A stretch of DNA of 64,000 bases. Origin: Halichoerus grypus. Its lineage: Eukaryota > Chordata > Mammalia > Carnivora > Phocidae. Shown here piece by piece: positions 45,853-56,340 of the stretch; positions within the stretch are counted from its first letter, which is position 1; every line of letters begins with the position of its first letter. A model generated the notes under the pieces. It made no database searches and was not told the origin of the DNA. It saw only the letters and a list, made by a program, of their open reading frames with translations. Both the position numbers and the translations under genes were made by a program. Where the stretch lies: NCBI RefSeq assembly GCF_964656455.1, contig NC_135725.1, positions 45,978,486 to 46,042,485 of the forward strand, given 5' to 3'.

Positions 45853-48732
45853 ATACCACACAACTTTTTAAAAAGGATATTATTATCACTAAAAGAAATA
45901 ATAGTAATGACAAATAAAAACCACACACAGGGTGTAAAAATTAAATGAGATGAGAAACTATTACCGTCACTATGAAAAAAAACGCAGCTCACATTTTTCC
46001 ATGCTTCCCAATTGCCCCATGATATATATCCTCAATAATGGAAACAAATTAGAATTTTCAACTTGTCTATGAAGCAAATAGTTTCCAAAACAGTTCACTG
46101 CCCAAAGCCCAGGAGAGTTGATGATTTTTTAGCAAGAATCACGGATGATTTGTACAAGAACATCTAAAATATGTTTCCTCTAGTTTCCCAAACTCCCGTT
46201 CTCCATAGTTGTACAAAGACAAACACAAAAACATGCTGAGTATTTTGCTTCCTAAATTCTTCTACAGCACATTCCTCTCCATGAAGCCTTCATTGAGGGC
46301 TGCACTTGGGTTAGGGTCTCTTTCCTGCAAGGTTTGATGATATCAGAAGCACTGGTTTCTGTAGGATGGTGGGGTATGTAGTCAGAAATCTACTCTGCCG
46401 GTTAGAGAACTAGATGGCCACATTCAAGGACTCATCCCTCTTTGGGACACATTATGTTCAGTGCTTGGTCATAAGATTCTGAATCAGGCATATGATAAAG
46501 ACTAACTGCTGAAACAAATTTTTTTTTCCCCAACAATACTTCAAAAGTGAAACTGGCAAGGTGAAATTTCCTGAAGGAAATCACCTATCATTATACACTG
46601 TTCCTCCTAAAAATGTGTTCTAGCATTTTTGAGGAACACCAAACAAGACATAGCTATGCTTAAAAAAATTCTATTCCTGTGATAATTTATAGTTCAATTT
46701 AGTTACTGAATGCCAAAAGAAATAATAACGATTAAAAGGAATAAATTAAAGCTATTCAGTGCTAACAAGGGAAATAATACAATGAACATATTTTGGGGGG
46801 AAAATAAGAAACAGGAGAAATAGACATGAATCTAATCTACTTTCTTTTTTAATTAGGTAAATCCAGAACTTCCAAATTTAAAAACTGCACAATATTAAGC
46901 ATAGCACTAAATTATGGATTTGAATAACTACTGTTAAGGATTGTCAACCTAAGCTGCTGACTTTTAAATATCATAAAATTGACATGACAGTCACCTACTG
47001 TAGTAGGTAAAGATCCTGCCAGAGCTACTTTAATGAATGGTTTACAACTGATTAAATATTGCCTGTAAACTGTATTTAAAAAGTTATTCCCAAATGCACA
47101 AAATCAGCTCCTCCTCAAATCAGAATATAAAATCCCCCTGCAATCTTAAATACACCATCAGATTGCTCTGCAAATTGCTTTATCACAAATGTTGTCAGTA
47201 TAACCTTCAGCAGAATCTGTGATTAAGTTAGTGAAGTTCCACTGTTGTGTAACAAAACAAAAATATACTAAGCCCTCGAAAAGACTTTTTACCCTTGATG
47301 TGCCCAGGATATTTATAAGACACCAAATTGTTTCCTTGACTCTAAAAAAAATATGTCTTTCCCTTGGCAATTATTAAGTACTCTAACTGAAATAAACACA
47401 TAGATTATTAATGTGAACTGCTCAAACTAGCAATCAGGCTTGAGGGATCATCATTTTGGCTACAAAATTAGAGCAGGGAGAGGGGTCCAACAATGCCCTC
47501 AAGGATGTGTATTCAGTTCTAACATCTGAATGCTTACTTGCCATGTCTACTGCTAAATGACTTTTTTTTTTTTACTACAGTTTCTAACAAACAACCATAC
47601 ACTGAGTGAAATGTCAGAAAAAAATATAGTAGAAAACATTTTTCTTTTACACATAATAAACAGCAATATTACTGGTGTTTTGGGGTTTTTTTGCTTCCAT
47701 GTCATGGTTGCTACAAAAATGATGGGTGGTCATCCAACCTGAACATAAAGGAATTATGCTAAGTTAATATCTTTTATTTTTTTGATAAAATATCTCACCC
47801 TCCACTCAACATCTGTTTTTTGCATACATGAGATTTTTCCCAGATGCTAGTATGAAAAATCTGCATATGTATTTTGGTTTTCTGTTTAAAATTACATTCA
47901 GAGACAACATTCCAATGTTAGGATATGAATCAGAACTTCATTACTATACTTAACATAAGATTTTACTGGTGTTGTTTATCCATTATTTAAAAAAATTACT
48001 TTACGTTTTAGCAGATCAATTTATTCTCAGCGCTATACCAATTTGCTCACCACCTAAGTGGAAGGATGGCCACTCTTCTCATGAAAACTCCCTGAAATTC
48101 TACTGTAAAATTATCTTGGCTGATGTTTATCATGGCATGCAAAATGGGTCATCAAGCCATGGAGACAGACAGCAGGGCTTGGCAATGACTCCCCCTCATG
48201 GATCTCCATCAGCTCCTGGTCAAGTGGTCTGAAGATCATCATGTGGATCAAGAAAAATGGCCGTGACCATTCCAATGACCAGTCCTTCTGGGCCCTGCTG
48301 CTGACTTAAAGGTACAGCTCTGGTGACACAAACAAACTTTCTTCCTTAAACATCTTTAAAGAGATGGTTCTTGACCATTGTCATGTGCCTACTTAAAAAA
48401 AAATACCTGCAATTTGCTAAGCTACACATACACACACTCTCCCGTGAAAATTCAATGGCTCACAAAATCATTATGCCTACTTCCAGATGTAAATAACTGT
48501 TGAGTCCACTCTGGGATACTTACATAACGTATATTTATCAGTGTTTTACTCTGAAGCCAGGAGCTTGAGAACTTAGGAGATAACCACCAGGATATCCCCA
48601 AATTATGTTTTCCCACTGCCCCAAAGCAATCTGCTATCCACACTAGCCCCAAACACCATCCCATTAAAAAAAGTGGCAGATCTCGAAAACATAATTATTC
48701 AGAACATTAAATAAACAACCGCCACCACCAAC
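45853..48732. other. Repeat-poor intron start next to the SLC24A2 coding exon
   Basis: Nearly 2.9 kb without a repeat that I recognise. The part at 48,060-48,320 is locally less AT-rich and may be conserved. No NCKX coding sequence is found in it. Confidence 0.4.
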
Positions 48733-48735
48733 CTT
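48725..48735 (-). other. SLC24A2: Splice donor ending the SLC24A2 first coding exon
   Basis: On the minus strand the exon ends GCAAAG and the intron begins GTTGGT, with GT at 48,732-48,731. Translation past this point gives a glycine-rich run and then a stop, with no resemblance to NCKX proteins, while the family sequence stops matching exactly here. The junction is phase 0. The donor is not consensus beyond GT (GTTGGT instead of GTAAGT), so the site is assigned mainly from the protein boundary. Confidence 0.85.
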
Positions 48736-49662
48736 TGCTTGGGTCTCTGGTGCTGTCACCTTGACGACTTTATTGCGATTTATCATTTGCTTCACCCATC
48801 TTTCTACTTGGACGTTGAATTTCATGAAAACCACATAGCCGAAGTAAGCTGTTAAGAGAAGCAAGCTTTCCCACCACATGATAACATTATCCAGGAAAAA
48901 TATGATCAGCATGATCAAGTCAACGATGTAGAAGGACACATCCCGAAAGAGTGGCCACCATGTCAGGTTTAAGATTTCTCTAGAAAACAGAGCACACATG
49001 CCAATAACAAAGAGGATATTGAACACTGCTGAGCCCACGATTGTGCCTATGCCAACATTGCTGTGAGCAATAAATACCCCTATGAGAGATGTGAAAAGTT
49101 CTGGGGCTGAGCCCCCCGCAGCCATGAAGGTGGCTCCGGCCACATCATCAGAGATGCCCAATTTCTCAGTGATGACAGTCAAAGAAGGGACAAAGAACTC
49201 ATCACAGACAATGGCTAAGGCTATGAACATGTAGATCATTCCAATGACGTGCAGAATGATGGCGCCTTTTCTTCGCTCCTCGAGGGAGAAGATGTCTCTT
49301 GGGTAGTCTCCTTGGGCATGATCTGTAGTGTTCTCAGACGTGCCTTCCTGAGAAAGAGGTGGCTGTGGAGTATAATCCAGAATCCTGTCATTTAAATCTA
49401 AGAGAGTTCTCTGACGGTGACCGTGTGCCGCGCTGGGGCCACTTGCACCAACAACCTCTTCTGTGCTCTGTGTCTCTGTCTCAGAAAAGGCACTGATTGA
49501 AAATGGGACAGTGCTAATGGCTACTAGGCCCATGAGAAGGCCCAAGATTCGAACTAACTTCAGTTTTTTTCTGACATTATAATGTCTCCTGAAGCCAGAC
49601 AGTGACTTCTCCAAACACCATTTCTCAAGGAAAGGGATGGCAGTGCTTTGGTGCAGATCCAT
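48733..49662 (-). CDS. SLC24A2: SLC24A2 first coding exon (NCKX2, residues 1-310, partial)
   Basis: This exon encodes the N-terminal half of the K+-dependent Na+/Ca2+ exchanger NCKX2, a plasma-membrane transporter of neurons and cone photoreceptors that exports Ca2+ and K+ against inward Na+. The protein starts MDLHQSTAIP. A first hydrophobic segment (about residues 36-58) resembles a cleavable signal or TM0. An extracellular loop follows, with an N-glycosylation sequon NTT at 111-113. Further membrane segments lie near 134-152, 174-199, 205-227, 241-260 and 265-283. The alpha-1 repeat is intact: GATFMAAGGSAPEL at 176-189, with Glu188, the residue reported essential for cation binding in NCKX2, and GSAVFNILFVIG at 210-221. 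Reading stays open to codon 310 (Lys), where a GT donor follows in phase 0. The full-length family protein is roughly 660 residues, so the cytosolic loop and alpha-2 half lie on exons outside the window. Identification is by recognised family sequence and is very secure. Confidence 0.96.
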
Positions 49663-49816
49663 CCTGGGTCTTCTTGTGGATGTGGTGGTCTTCTGATTGT
49701 AGACTCAACCAGACGGTTCTCTCATACTTTTCTTCACTTTACGGTCAATGGTGCTTGTGGGGCCTTCCACAATCAGGGGTTCTTATGCTTCACAGGAAAT
49801 ATTTTCGACATTTACG
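49663..49816 (-). other. SLC24A2: SLC24A2 exon 2 5'UTR segment and splice acceptor
   Basis: Upstream of the ATG on the minus strand, a pyrimidine-rich stretch (about 49,819-49,845) ends in TTTAAG with AG at 49,818-49,817. This is the best acceptor before the start codon, giving 154 nt of leader in this exon. The start at 49,662 is chosen because the family N-terminus MDL-QS begins there. The leader contains a short upstream ORF, described separately. The acceptor position is predicted, not confirmed by transcript data. Confidence 0.65.
49773..49811 (-). promoter_or_regulatory. 12-codon upstream ORF in the SLC24A2 leader
   Basis: If exon 2 begins at 49,816, its sixth base starts an ATG (49,811-49,809) that reads MSKIFPVKHKNP and then TGA at 49,775-49,773. 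It is about 110 nt upstream of the main start. The A at -3 (TAAATGT) gives a moderate Kozak context. Such an ORF could reduce scanning to the NCKX2 start codon. It exists in the sequence; its inclusion in mature mRNA depends on the predicted acceptor. Confidence 0.45.
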
Positions 49817-49892
49817 CTTAAAGGAAAATTAAAACAAGGAGAGGTAAATGACAAAATCACGTCTTTTCTACAAAAAGAACTTTGTGGGTATG

Positions 49893-50065
49893 ATAAAGTC
49901 CCATCCTGTGTTTGACCTTGGGTAAGTTATGTAACTTCTCTGTGCCTCTGTTTCCCCATCTCAGAAATAAAAACAATTACAGCACCTGCCACCAAGGACT
50001 GCTTTGAGGATGAGACACTTAGAATAAGATGTGGCACCTAGTAAGCACTTAATAACAATCATGTA
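49893..50065 (+). repeat. MIR relic in SLC24A2 intron 1
   Basis: GACCTTGGGTAAGTTATGTA, TCTGTTTCCCCATCTCAGAA and GCACCTAGTAAGCACTTAAT follow MIR. It sits 76 bp upstream (gene sense) of the predicted exon 2 acceptor and is antisense to the gene. Confidence 0.75.
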
Positions 50066-51049
50066 TTTATAAACTCAAACATTTTGGTAAATCCAATGTT
50101 GGTTAGACTATGTAGATGTGTGTGTTAAATATAAAAAAATTTGTAGATGAAAATCTATCAGTTTATCCCACCTTTAATCATGTAACAACCGCCCAGTGAT
50201 AAAAGATACCACTTCTTTTAGAACTAAGTACTTGACAACCAATAATTACTCACTGTGTTTTCTTTCAGCCTAATTATGTAATTCCAGTTAAAGGCACGCT
50301 TTTCTGATCTAATCTATCATTTGAAAGCACTGAGTGTCGGAGGAGATAGCACTCTTTTCCTATACACATAAAGACCTCAGCATCTTATTTTTCATGAAAA
50401 GCTTCTCCTATGTCTGATGCAGAAAAATAGCCCTTTAAAATTTTAAGTTCACAAAAGAATGTTCTGGTGACATGGACTGTCTTCCCTAAACATCTAGATA
50501 TTGTTTTCAGCTAAAGCTTATTTTTAAAAACAACCTTAAGTCATGTGTAAAATAGACAACATAGTAAATCAAACAACTCCTAACAAGTAGGCTATTTCTA
50601 GAGACTCAATGTGTATTTCGTAAACAATATGCAAGCTGCAGCAATACCTCTGTCCACAAAATCTGACAAAAATAGCCCCGACACTGACTCTTCTAGTAGG
50701 TTAGATATTCAAGCAGTTTTCATTCTCTATCCCACAGAGATGGGTAAAACTAGATACCTAGACACGACAGCGGCTATTCTGAAGGTTCCTATTTAAATTT
50801 TTCTTTATAAACACTGTTGTTGCTTTTTATATCAACGATTTCATTTTAGAGGCTCGCTGAGATCATCCCAGGTGTAAAATAAGCTAATTAAACACACGCC
50901 ATTTAAACACTGGGATTAGCCGCAGCTCAGGTTTGCAGAGCAGAGCAAGAACACAAGTCAAACCAGGCTAAGATGCTGCTACCCATCACAGAGATTCTCG
51001 GCTGGCTGCAGATGTCGACGCTTAGCACCAAAGATTAAGCGACTCACAG
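50066..51049. other. SLC24A2 intron 1, no feature seen
   Basis: AT-rich sequence between the MIR relic and the CpG island. It would be spliced out under the predicted exon 1-exon 2 model. Confidence 0.5.
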
Positions 51050-51383
51050 GGCTCCGGGGATTGTCACAATGCCTGGCCAGGGCTACCGGCAGGGACAGAC
51101 TCAACTCCCAGGGCGCAGGATCAGCTCCAGCGAGCTGGTTCCACCTGCAAACCCGCCGCTCCACTCCACCGGAGCTGCCTCTGCCAGAGAAGTGCACCCC
51201 CAGCCGCGCCCCAACTTTGCCTTGTGTGGTCCCAAACTTTCCCTGGTGGGTTAATAGGAAAATAAAACTAAAGGACAGACGCCCCACGAGCAAGCAGGGA
51301 CGCAGCTGGGGAAGGCGCTTGGCCCGCATCTCCCCGAATCGTTTGTAGGTGGTTTGGGGAAGGGGAGCTTTCCTCTGGCGTGT

Positions 51384-51393
51384 CTTACCCCGA
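51384..51393 (-). other. SLC24A2: Alternative exon 1 splice donor
   Basis: The minus strand reads CGGG|GTAAGAC, with GT at 51,388-51,387. It is a good donor lying 270 bp downstream (in transcript sense) of the stronger site at 51,658. Use of it would lengthen exon 1 or serve a start site further inside the island. Confidence 0.4.
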
Positions 51394-51652
51394 CGGCAGG
51401 CCCTGCCCCGCCGCGCCCCCCACCTCGGAGCCGGAAGCAAGGGTGGTTGGGGTGGAAGACGCCGGGGGCTCGGAAACCGCGACCCTGAGCGGAGAGAGTT
51501 CGCTAACTCCTTGCGGGGCCTGGGGCCCCCACGTCCACCGCGGAGCCACCTGTGAGCTTGTGGTGCAGCAGCGGGATGCGAGCCACCGGATCTGGGGACA
51601 ACGACCACTGCGGCCACCAAGCCTGGAGGCTGGCGGGGACTCGGCCGCCCGC

Positions 51653-51662
51653 ACTTACCGGG
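51653..51662 (-). other. SLC24A2: Predicted exon 1 splice donor (near-perfect consensus)
   Basis: The minus strand reads CCCG|GTAAGTGC, with GT at 51,658-51,657. This is the strongest donor in the CpG island and matches the U1 consensus at positions +1 to +6. Joined to the acceptor at 49,817 it would give a first intron of about 1.84 kb. Confidence 0.6.
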
Positions 51663-52010
51663 ATCCGCCAGGAGGACACGCACGCGGCGGGGGCCCGAGC
51701 GCGGCCCTCCACTCGGGTCCGCCGCTTTCTCTGGCCCTCCGCCTCCCTGCTCCGAGGCCCGGTCTCCGGCTCCGGCTCGCGCTCGCCGCCGCTCTCGCCG
51801 GCCGGGGCTGGGCTCGGGAGGAGACTGAGCCGCTGCGAGCCCCGCGCGCCGCCCCTGGTGCTGCCCGGCCCCCGCCGGCCCCTCCCTCTCGTCTCTGCGC
51901 GGGGAGCGTGGCCGCAGCGCGCTCAGCTCCCGCGCCCTCTGCTCCACGCCTCCGGGGCGCAGAGGCTACGCCGGCAGCCGTCTCTTAGGAGATTTCTCCG
52001 CAGTGGGGAC

Positions 52011-53830
52011 GGGGGTCAGGATTTGCTGGCGAGCAAGGACAGAGAGGAGAAATCATACAGGTCGGTGACGCGCCTGATTCCCAAAGCCTGAAAGTGCTGC
52101 CAACTTTGGGGTTTCTCTATTGCGGGGCACCTCATCTCCCAATTAGCTGCAAAAAGTGACAGCCGTCATCTATTTCTTTAGGAGGCTGTGTAATGTGTAA
52201 TGGTGGAAAAGACGTTCAGTGAAAAGGCATAAAGGCCTGCAGGGCTGTGTGTTCAGGCCCAGGAGTCCTGCAATCTCGGGTTTGGAAGGTTGGGACACTG
52301 AAGGATCTTGAGTCTTGCGGGCTGAACTTTCATTTAATGGGTGATGAAACTGAGACCCAAAACGGTGTCCTTTTGAGTCACAGGGCTCACATGCTGGCTT
52401 CTGGACTCCCAGCCCAGTGCTCTTTCCTGACCTGTTTGGAAAGCAAGATTTCCTGGACCCCAAGAAATTGAGTCAGTGTTTTTGGGGATCAGAGGCAAGA
52501 ATCTGCGCTAAAGAGTGGAAGAAGATGAGACAAACAGGTTACCCTCAGAAGCCGTTTTTAGGCAGCCCTGTGACCAAGACCAAAACTGTCAAGAGGTACC
52601 CACCAGGAAAAAAACCTTTGGGGCTTTCAGTTCACCGTTTTCTGCTCTCTTCACCCTCCACCCTCCTCCTCTTTTCTGACTTAGAGGGGGTTTCATGCCT
52701 TCCTGGGGCTGGGGGGAATGTCCTCATATCCAGAAAGCTCACTACCTTTGATTTTGAGGAAAACTCTTAGGTTCAGATCTCTATACTTTTTCTTGGTAAA
52801 TCAAGGGAAGCCTTGGAAACTGACAAAGCCCTTTTTCTCCCATCAAAACCAGGCATTTAAGACTACTGTCTTACTAAGGATTTCAGGGTCCTCTTTTGGA
52901 AGTCACAGGCTGAACGTTTTTAATCTTTACTTTTTATTTTGGAAATTTCAGACATATACAAATGTAAGAGGATAGTGTAAGGAAACTCCATGGGGCAATT
53001 ATCAATCCATGGCCAATCCTGTTTCATCTCTACCTCTTTTTCCTGTGCCATCATTTTAAAGCAAATCCCAGACATTTTATCTGTAAATATTTACAGAAAG
53101 CAAGGAAGCTATCAACCACTACCAGGGTTGTGTCAAAAGGACCGAAGAATCAATCAAAATAGGTTCCCACTAGGCAAGGTTGGGTCATTTTGAGCACCCA
53201 AAATTCATAATAATTGCCATTATTTCAAACACATCAAATATGATTATATCTGTTAAGTTCCTAATGATTCTAAAGCAACTCAGTTGATTGGTCACTGTTG
53301 AGGAATACAAGGGAATGAGCTCATTATTTTGAAGCTGTTTTAGAGAAAAGAGAACAACATGCATTTATTTTGCCTTTTCTAAATACAGAATGGACTTCAG
53401 GGTAACCAATTAGGCTATACTTTTACTCTGCCTTTGTCTTTATTTTCCTGGTCTAACAATCCTAATATTCTCTGATGCAGTGGATGTCTCTGGCTACATG
53501 GGGTGGGGTGGGGGTGGGGACTGGATCTTCTATACAAGGTTCTGCTTAAGAGAAGAAAATTGTAATATATTTTTATTAATATTCCTACAACTATAAAGCA
53601 CCAACTCTTTATTTTTTTAGATACCTGCATAAGTATAAACATTAGCTGGCATCATATTTACCCTTTTATTAACTGATTTCTTTGAACATAGAATGTATAG
53701 GAGTCATTGGTAATTACCAGTTAAGAATGTTGAGCTCTTCTTGTAATTCTGGAGGGGAGCCTTTCAAAAATCAACAATGAATTTTAAAAAGCGCAGGATC
53801 ATCCTTAAGCTAATAAGGTCTTTTTAATAT
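52011..53830. other. Upstream flank of SLC24A2, no gene seen
   Basis: Past the CpG island the composition drops to background. Apart from the unassigned repeat at 52,925 nothing is recognised. Promoter-proximal elements may lie in the first few hundred bases. Confidence 0.45.
52925..53100. repeat. Ancient interspersed repeat, family unassigned
   Basis: TTTTGGAAATTTCAGACATA, GGGGCAATTATCAATCCATG and TTAAAGCAAATCCCAGACAT form a pattern common in mammalian genomes and share character with the block at 13,130. Not named. Confidence 0.35.
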
Positions 53831-53845
53831 AAAACTGCCAAAGGG

Positions 53846-55358
53846 AGAAAGGAACCAGGTTCCGGTTCAAGATGGAGACCTAAGAGGATCCTGAACTCAC
53901 CTCCCCCCGCAAACGCACCGAATCTACAGCTGCATGGGGAACAACTTTGTCTGAAAAGAAAAAACAAAAAACAAAAAAGTACCCAGAAACATTGGCTGAG
54001 AGACTCCTACTTGTCAGGTAAGAGAGGCTGGGACACAGTCTTGCCAGGACCCCCACCCTGGGTGGGAGGACCGACCTTGCGGAGGGAACTCAAAACCCAG
54101 GCCTTCTCCTTGAGGAGCTGAGGTGTTTGAACCCCCTAGCAAGGCACCCCTCCTTTAAAGACCTGCACCTGAGAGACAAGTCCCCCCGAAACATTTAGCC
54201 TTGAAAACCAATGGGGGTCGCACCCACGAGCCCCGCAAGGCTGTGATGACCTGAGAAGCAGCTCTTAAAGGGCTCGCTCCGACTTAGCCGCCCCAGGGCC
54301 CAGGGCAGAAACCCTGGTTCAGGGGCGCCGGGATTTCCTGTGGGGGAGCCCCCTTGCGTGTCCTGGAGCTTCGCCCTGAGGGGCAGGCACCCTGTCTGAC
54401 ACACATGTGGGGGCCTACGGGGATGCTGTCCTGGGTGGGAGCCTGGCAGGCGCCCTCTTTCGCTCTGCTCCTGTCTTGCGTCGGCAGGGTCCCGCGCCAT
54501 CTTCTTTGTGTTCTTCCGGTGTTTGTTTTTAATCCTAGACTTCTCCTTCTTTGGTTTTTCTTTCCTGGGTGGGTGCCGTCTCTACACTCTCCCTCTGCCA
54601 CAGGCCTGGAACAATCAAAGAGCTAGTTCTTGGCAGGCTGTGCACCTCCCCCCCCTCCGAGGTGCGGCCCCCCCCCCCCCCCCCCCGCCCCCAACCCCAG
54701 GGCTCTGCCCAGACAGCAGCCTGAAACACACCCTCAGTCTTTCAGTGCAAGAGGCTCATTTGCTTGTTCTGGAGCTTTGGCCCGAGGGGCAGGCTTGACG
54801 TTTGGCATACATCTAAGGGTCTAGACCAGTGCATACCCTCTCTGTGCTCTCTCTGTGCCTCGCTACAGCTCCCAGGTATCTCCTATAGAGCCTCATACAC
54901 TTGTCTGGACCCCCGATTTTTGTGACGTTTGCCAAGGACACGTCTAGGTCACTTAGCACTGGTGGCCTGTGGGGCTTACACTTGTGGCCCCGTAGGACTG
55001 TATATATTTGCATACTTTAAAAGCTGGTACCTGAGGGTCTGGCTTCTAATCAGCCTGCATTTCTGGGCTGAGATCCTCCGCTCTGGGACACTGATAGGTC
55101 TTGGCACTCCCTGAACTACAGCTACAAATAAAATAGGCTGCTTGGACAATCACAAAGGTTTGAGAGATAAGGAAGAGCTAGGACAAGGTTGAACAATAAG
55201 GTTCATCTCTTATATGAGGCCACTCCTTCCAGACTGGAAGAGTTGGCTATTTCATCTAATGCGTAGAAACCAACACAGAGAGTCAGGGAAAATGAAGAAG
55301 CAGAGGAATAGGTTCCAAATGAAAGAACAGGATAAAACCTCAGAGAAAAACCTTAATG
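53846..55358 (+). mobile_element. L1 5'UTR plus ORF1 start, flanked by TSD, no A-tail
   Basis: This segment starts GAGAAAGGAACCAGGTTCCG, runs through a G+C-rich L1-type 5'UTR, and ends 67 bp into ORF1 (ATG at 55,292; MKKQRNRFQMKEQDKTSEKN). The remaining ~5 kb of L1 is absent. Perfect 15-bp copies of AAAACTGCCAAAGGG sit at 53,831-53,845 and 55,359-55,373, so the fragment was inserted as it stands. There is no poly(A) at the right end. The left duplication starts AT|AAAA, close to the L1 endonuclease target. Confidence 0.72.
54668..54686. repeat. 19-base poly(C) tract
   Basis: An uninterrupted run of 19 C lies within the L1 5'UTR fragment and is followed by GCCCCC. The complementary G-run could fold as a G-quadruplex, and the length may be a sequencing or assembly artefact. 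Confidence 0.9.
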
Positions 55359-55373
55359 AAAACTGCCAAAGGG

Positions 55374-56024
55374 CTATTAATTAATAATTTACTAAGCACC
55401 CGTATCGTTTAGATAGAAACATAGAAACATAGGATGGCATGGTGTATAATAGGATTGGTGAGTTCCCCTTGCTTCCACCCAAAATGACACCTCCAATTGG
55501 CACTGTGCCTACAATTTCACCATTAGAAATTTATTGTTTTGGGCTTTTTATTTCATATCTTTTCCATAATAAATTGAGAATTTTTAAAAAGTAAATGGCT
55601 CTAAAGTTATAATAAGCAATTCTATATTGTTTTTCACTTGATATTCAGTCTAAAGGAAAAATGTTCTAGTAAATTTCATGAGGGGAAAGTGGAAGAGAGA
55701 TAGCTGAGCCAGGAAGTTGTGGGCAACCAAGAGACAACATGAAATACTCACTTTTTACTTTGTCAGTTTAACCACCTCTTTTTTCATTCTCCTCCCAACA
55801 CACAACCTTCTTCCTTTCTTTCATTAAAATCCCACCCTTTCTGTTACTAATATCTGCAGGTAATCAGGGCACAAAGGAAGGATTCCCTATGCACAAAAGC
55901 AGTAATTCTCATCCTTGACTCTCATTCAATATTAGCATCAATGGAGGGATATTTTTATTTTTATTTTTATTTTTTTGGAGGGATATTTTTAAAAGACTCC
56001 TGACAATGCCCCTCTTCTTTCCTT
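55374..56024. other. No gene seen
   Basis: AT-rich flank between two insertions. A (TTTTTA)n run is near 55,950-55,975. Confidence 0.5.
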
Positions 56025-56041
56025 CTTCCTTTGAGCTTCTT

Positions 56042-56231
56042 TTTTTTTTTTTTTTTAAGATTTTTATTTATTTATTTGACAGTGAAAAAGGGAACACAAG
56101 CAGGGGGAGTGGGAGAGGGAGAAGCAGGTTTCCGGGGAGCAGGGAGCCAAATGCTGGGCTCGATCCCAGCACACTGGGATCATGACCTGAGCCGAAGGCA
56201 GACGCTTAATGACTGAGCCAGCCAGGCGCCC
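56042..56231 (-). mobile_element. Young Can-SINE, minus, inserted in an L2/MIR-type relic
   Basis: Perfect 17-bp duplication CTTCCTTTGAGCTTCTT at 56,025-56,041 and 56,232-56,248. The flanks (CCTTTGAGCTTCTTGAGGAC when rejoined across the site) form one older repeat, so the SINE is the later insertion. T-run at 56,042 and beyond is the A-tail. Confidence 0.95.
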
Positions 56232-56247
56232 CTTCCTTTGAGCTTCT

Positions 56248-56340
56248 TGAGGACAAGAATCAGTATCCTGCATTTCCCAGCATCTAACACAGTGCTTGGC
56301 ATTTGTTCAACACATATCTGTGGCATGATTTAATGAGTTG
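56248..56340 (+). repeat. L2/MIR-type tail split by a SINE
   Basis: AGGACAAGAATCAGTATCCT, CTAACACAGTGCTTGGCATT and GTTCAACACATATCTGTGGC form an ancient tail whose left part lies before the SINE at 56,042. Confidence 0.5.

Larger units (their letters stand above)
1..48732 (-). other. SLC24A2: Large intron of SLC24A2 (partial)
   Basis: Everything below the donor at 48,732 is interpreted as the intron after the first coding exon. I looked on the minus strand for the following NCKX2 coding exons (serine-rich cytosolic loop and alpha-2 repeat) and found none. This agrees with my general knowledge that this intron is very long in mammals. Fourteen Can-SINEs, one 4.5-kb L1 and many older repeats lie within it; ten of the fourteen SINEs are antisense to the gene. 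Confidence 0.85.
51050..52010 (-). promoter_or_regulatory. SLC24A2: CpG-island promoter and non-coding exon 1 of SLC24A2
   Basis: This is the only long CpG-dense stretch in the window, with many GC-box-like CCGCCC/GGGCGG and CGCGC motifs, and it sits about 1.4-2.2 kb upstream of the first coding exon. That arrangement fits a TATA-less CpG promoter with an untranslated first exon. Long ORFs here on both strands reflect high G+C and the resulting lack of stop codons, not coding. The transcription start is not visible from sequence; it should lie above the donor at 51,659, probably in 51,700-51,990. A divergent transcript is possible but nothing specific supports one. Confidence 0.8.

Noticed and set aside
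48664..48732. Continuation of the SLC24A2 ORF for 22 codons
   Set aside because: It is intron read-through (VGGGGC...) past the GT donor; NCKX2 similarity stops exactly at codon 310.
1..48732. Further SLC24A2 coding exons
   Set aside because: I looked for the serine-rich loop and alpha-2 repeat on the minus strand and saw none; a translated search with the full protein would be decisive.
50979..51947. 322-codon minus-strand ORF through the CpG island
   Set aside because: Low-complexity Arg/Gly/Pro/Ala-rich product in a G+C-rich island where stops are rare; plus-strand ORFs of 202 and 179 codons overlap it. It runs across the predicted exon 1 donors and resembles no protein I know.
51380..52091. 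Two plus-strand ORFs of 179-202 codons, possible divergent gene
   Set aside because: Same composition artefact; no start context, splice or homology support.
53846..55358. Retroviral LTR or new gene in the G+C-rich block
   Set aside because: The sequence leads into an L1 ORF1 start and lacks LTR ends; target duplication is 15 bp, not 4-6 bp as for retroviral integration.
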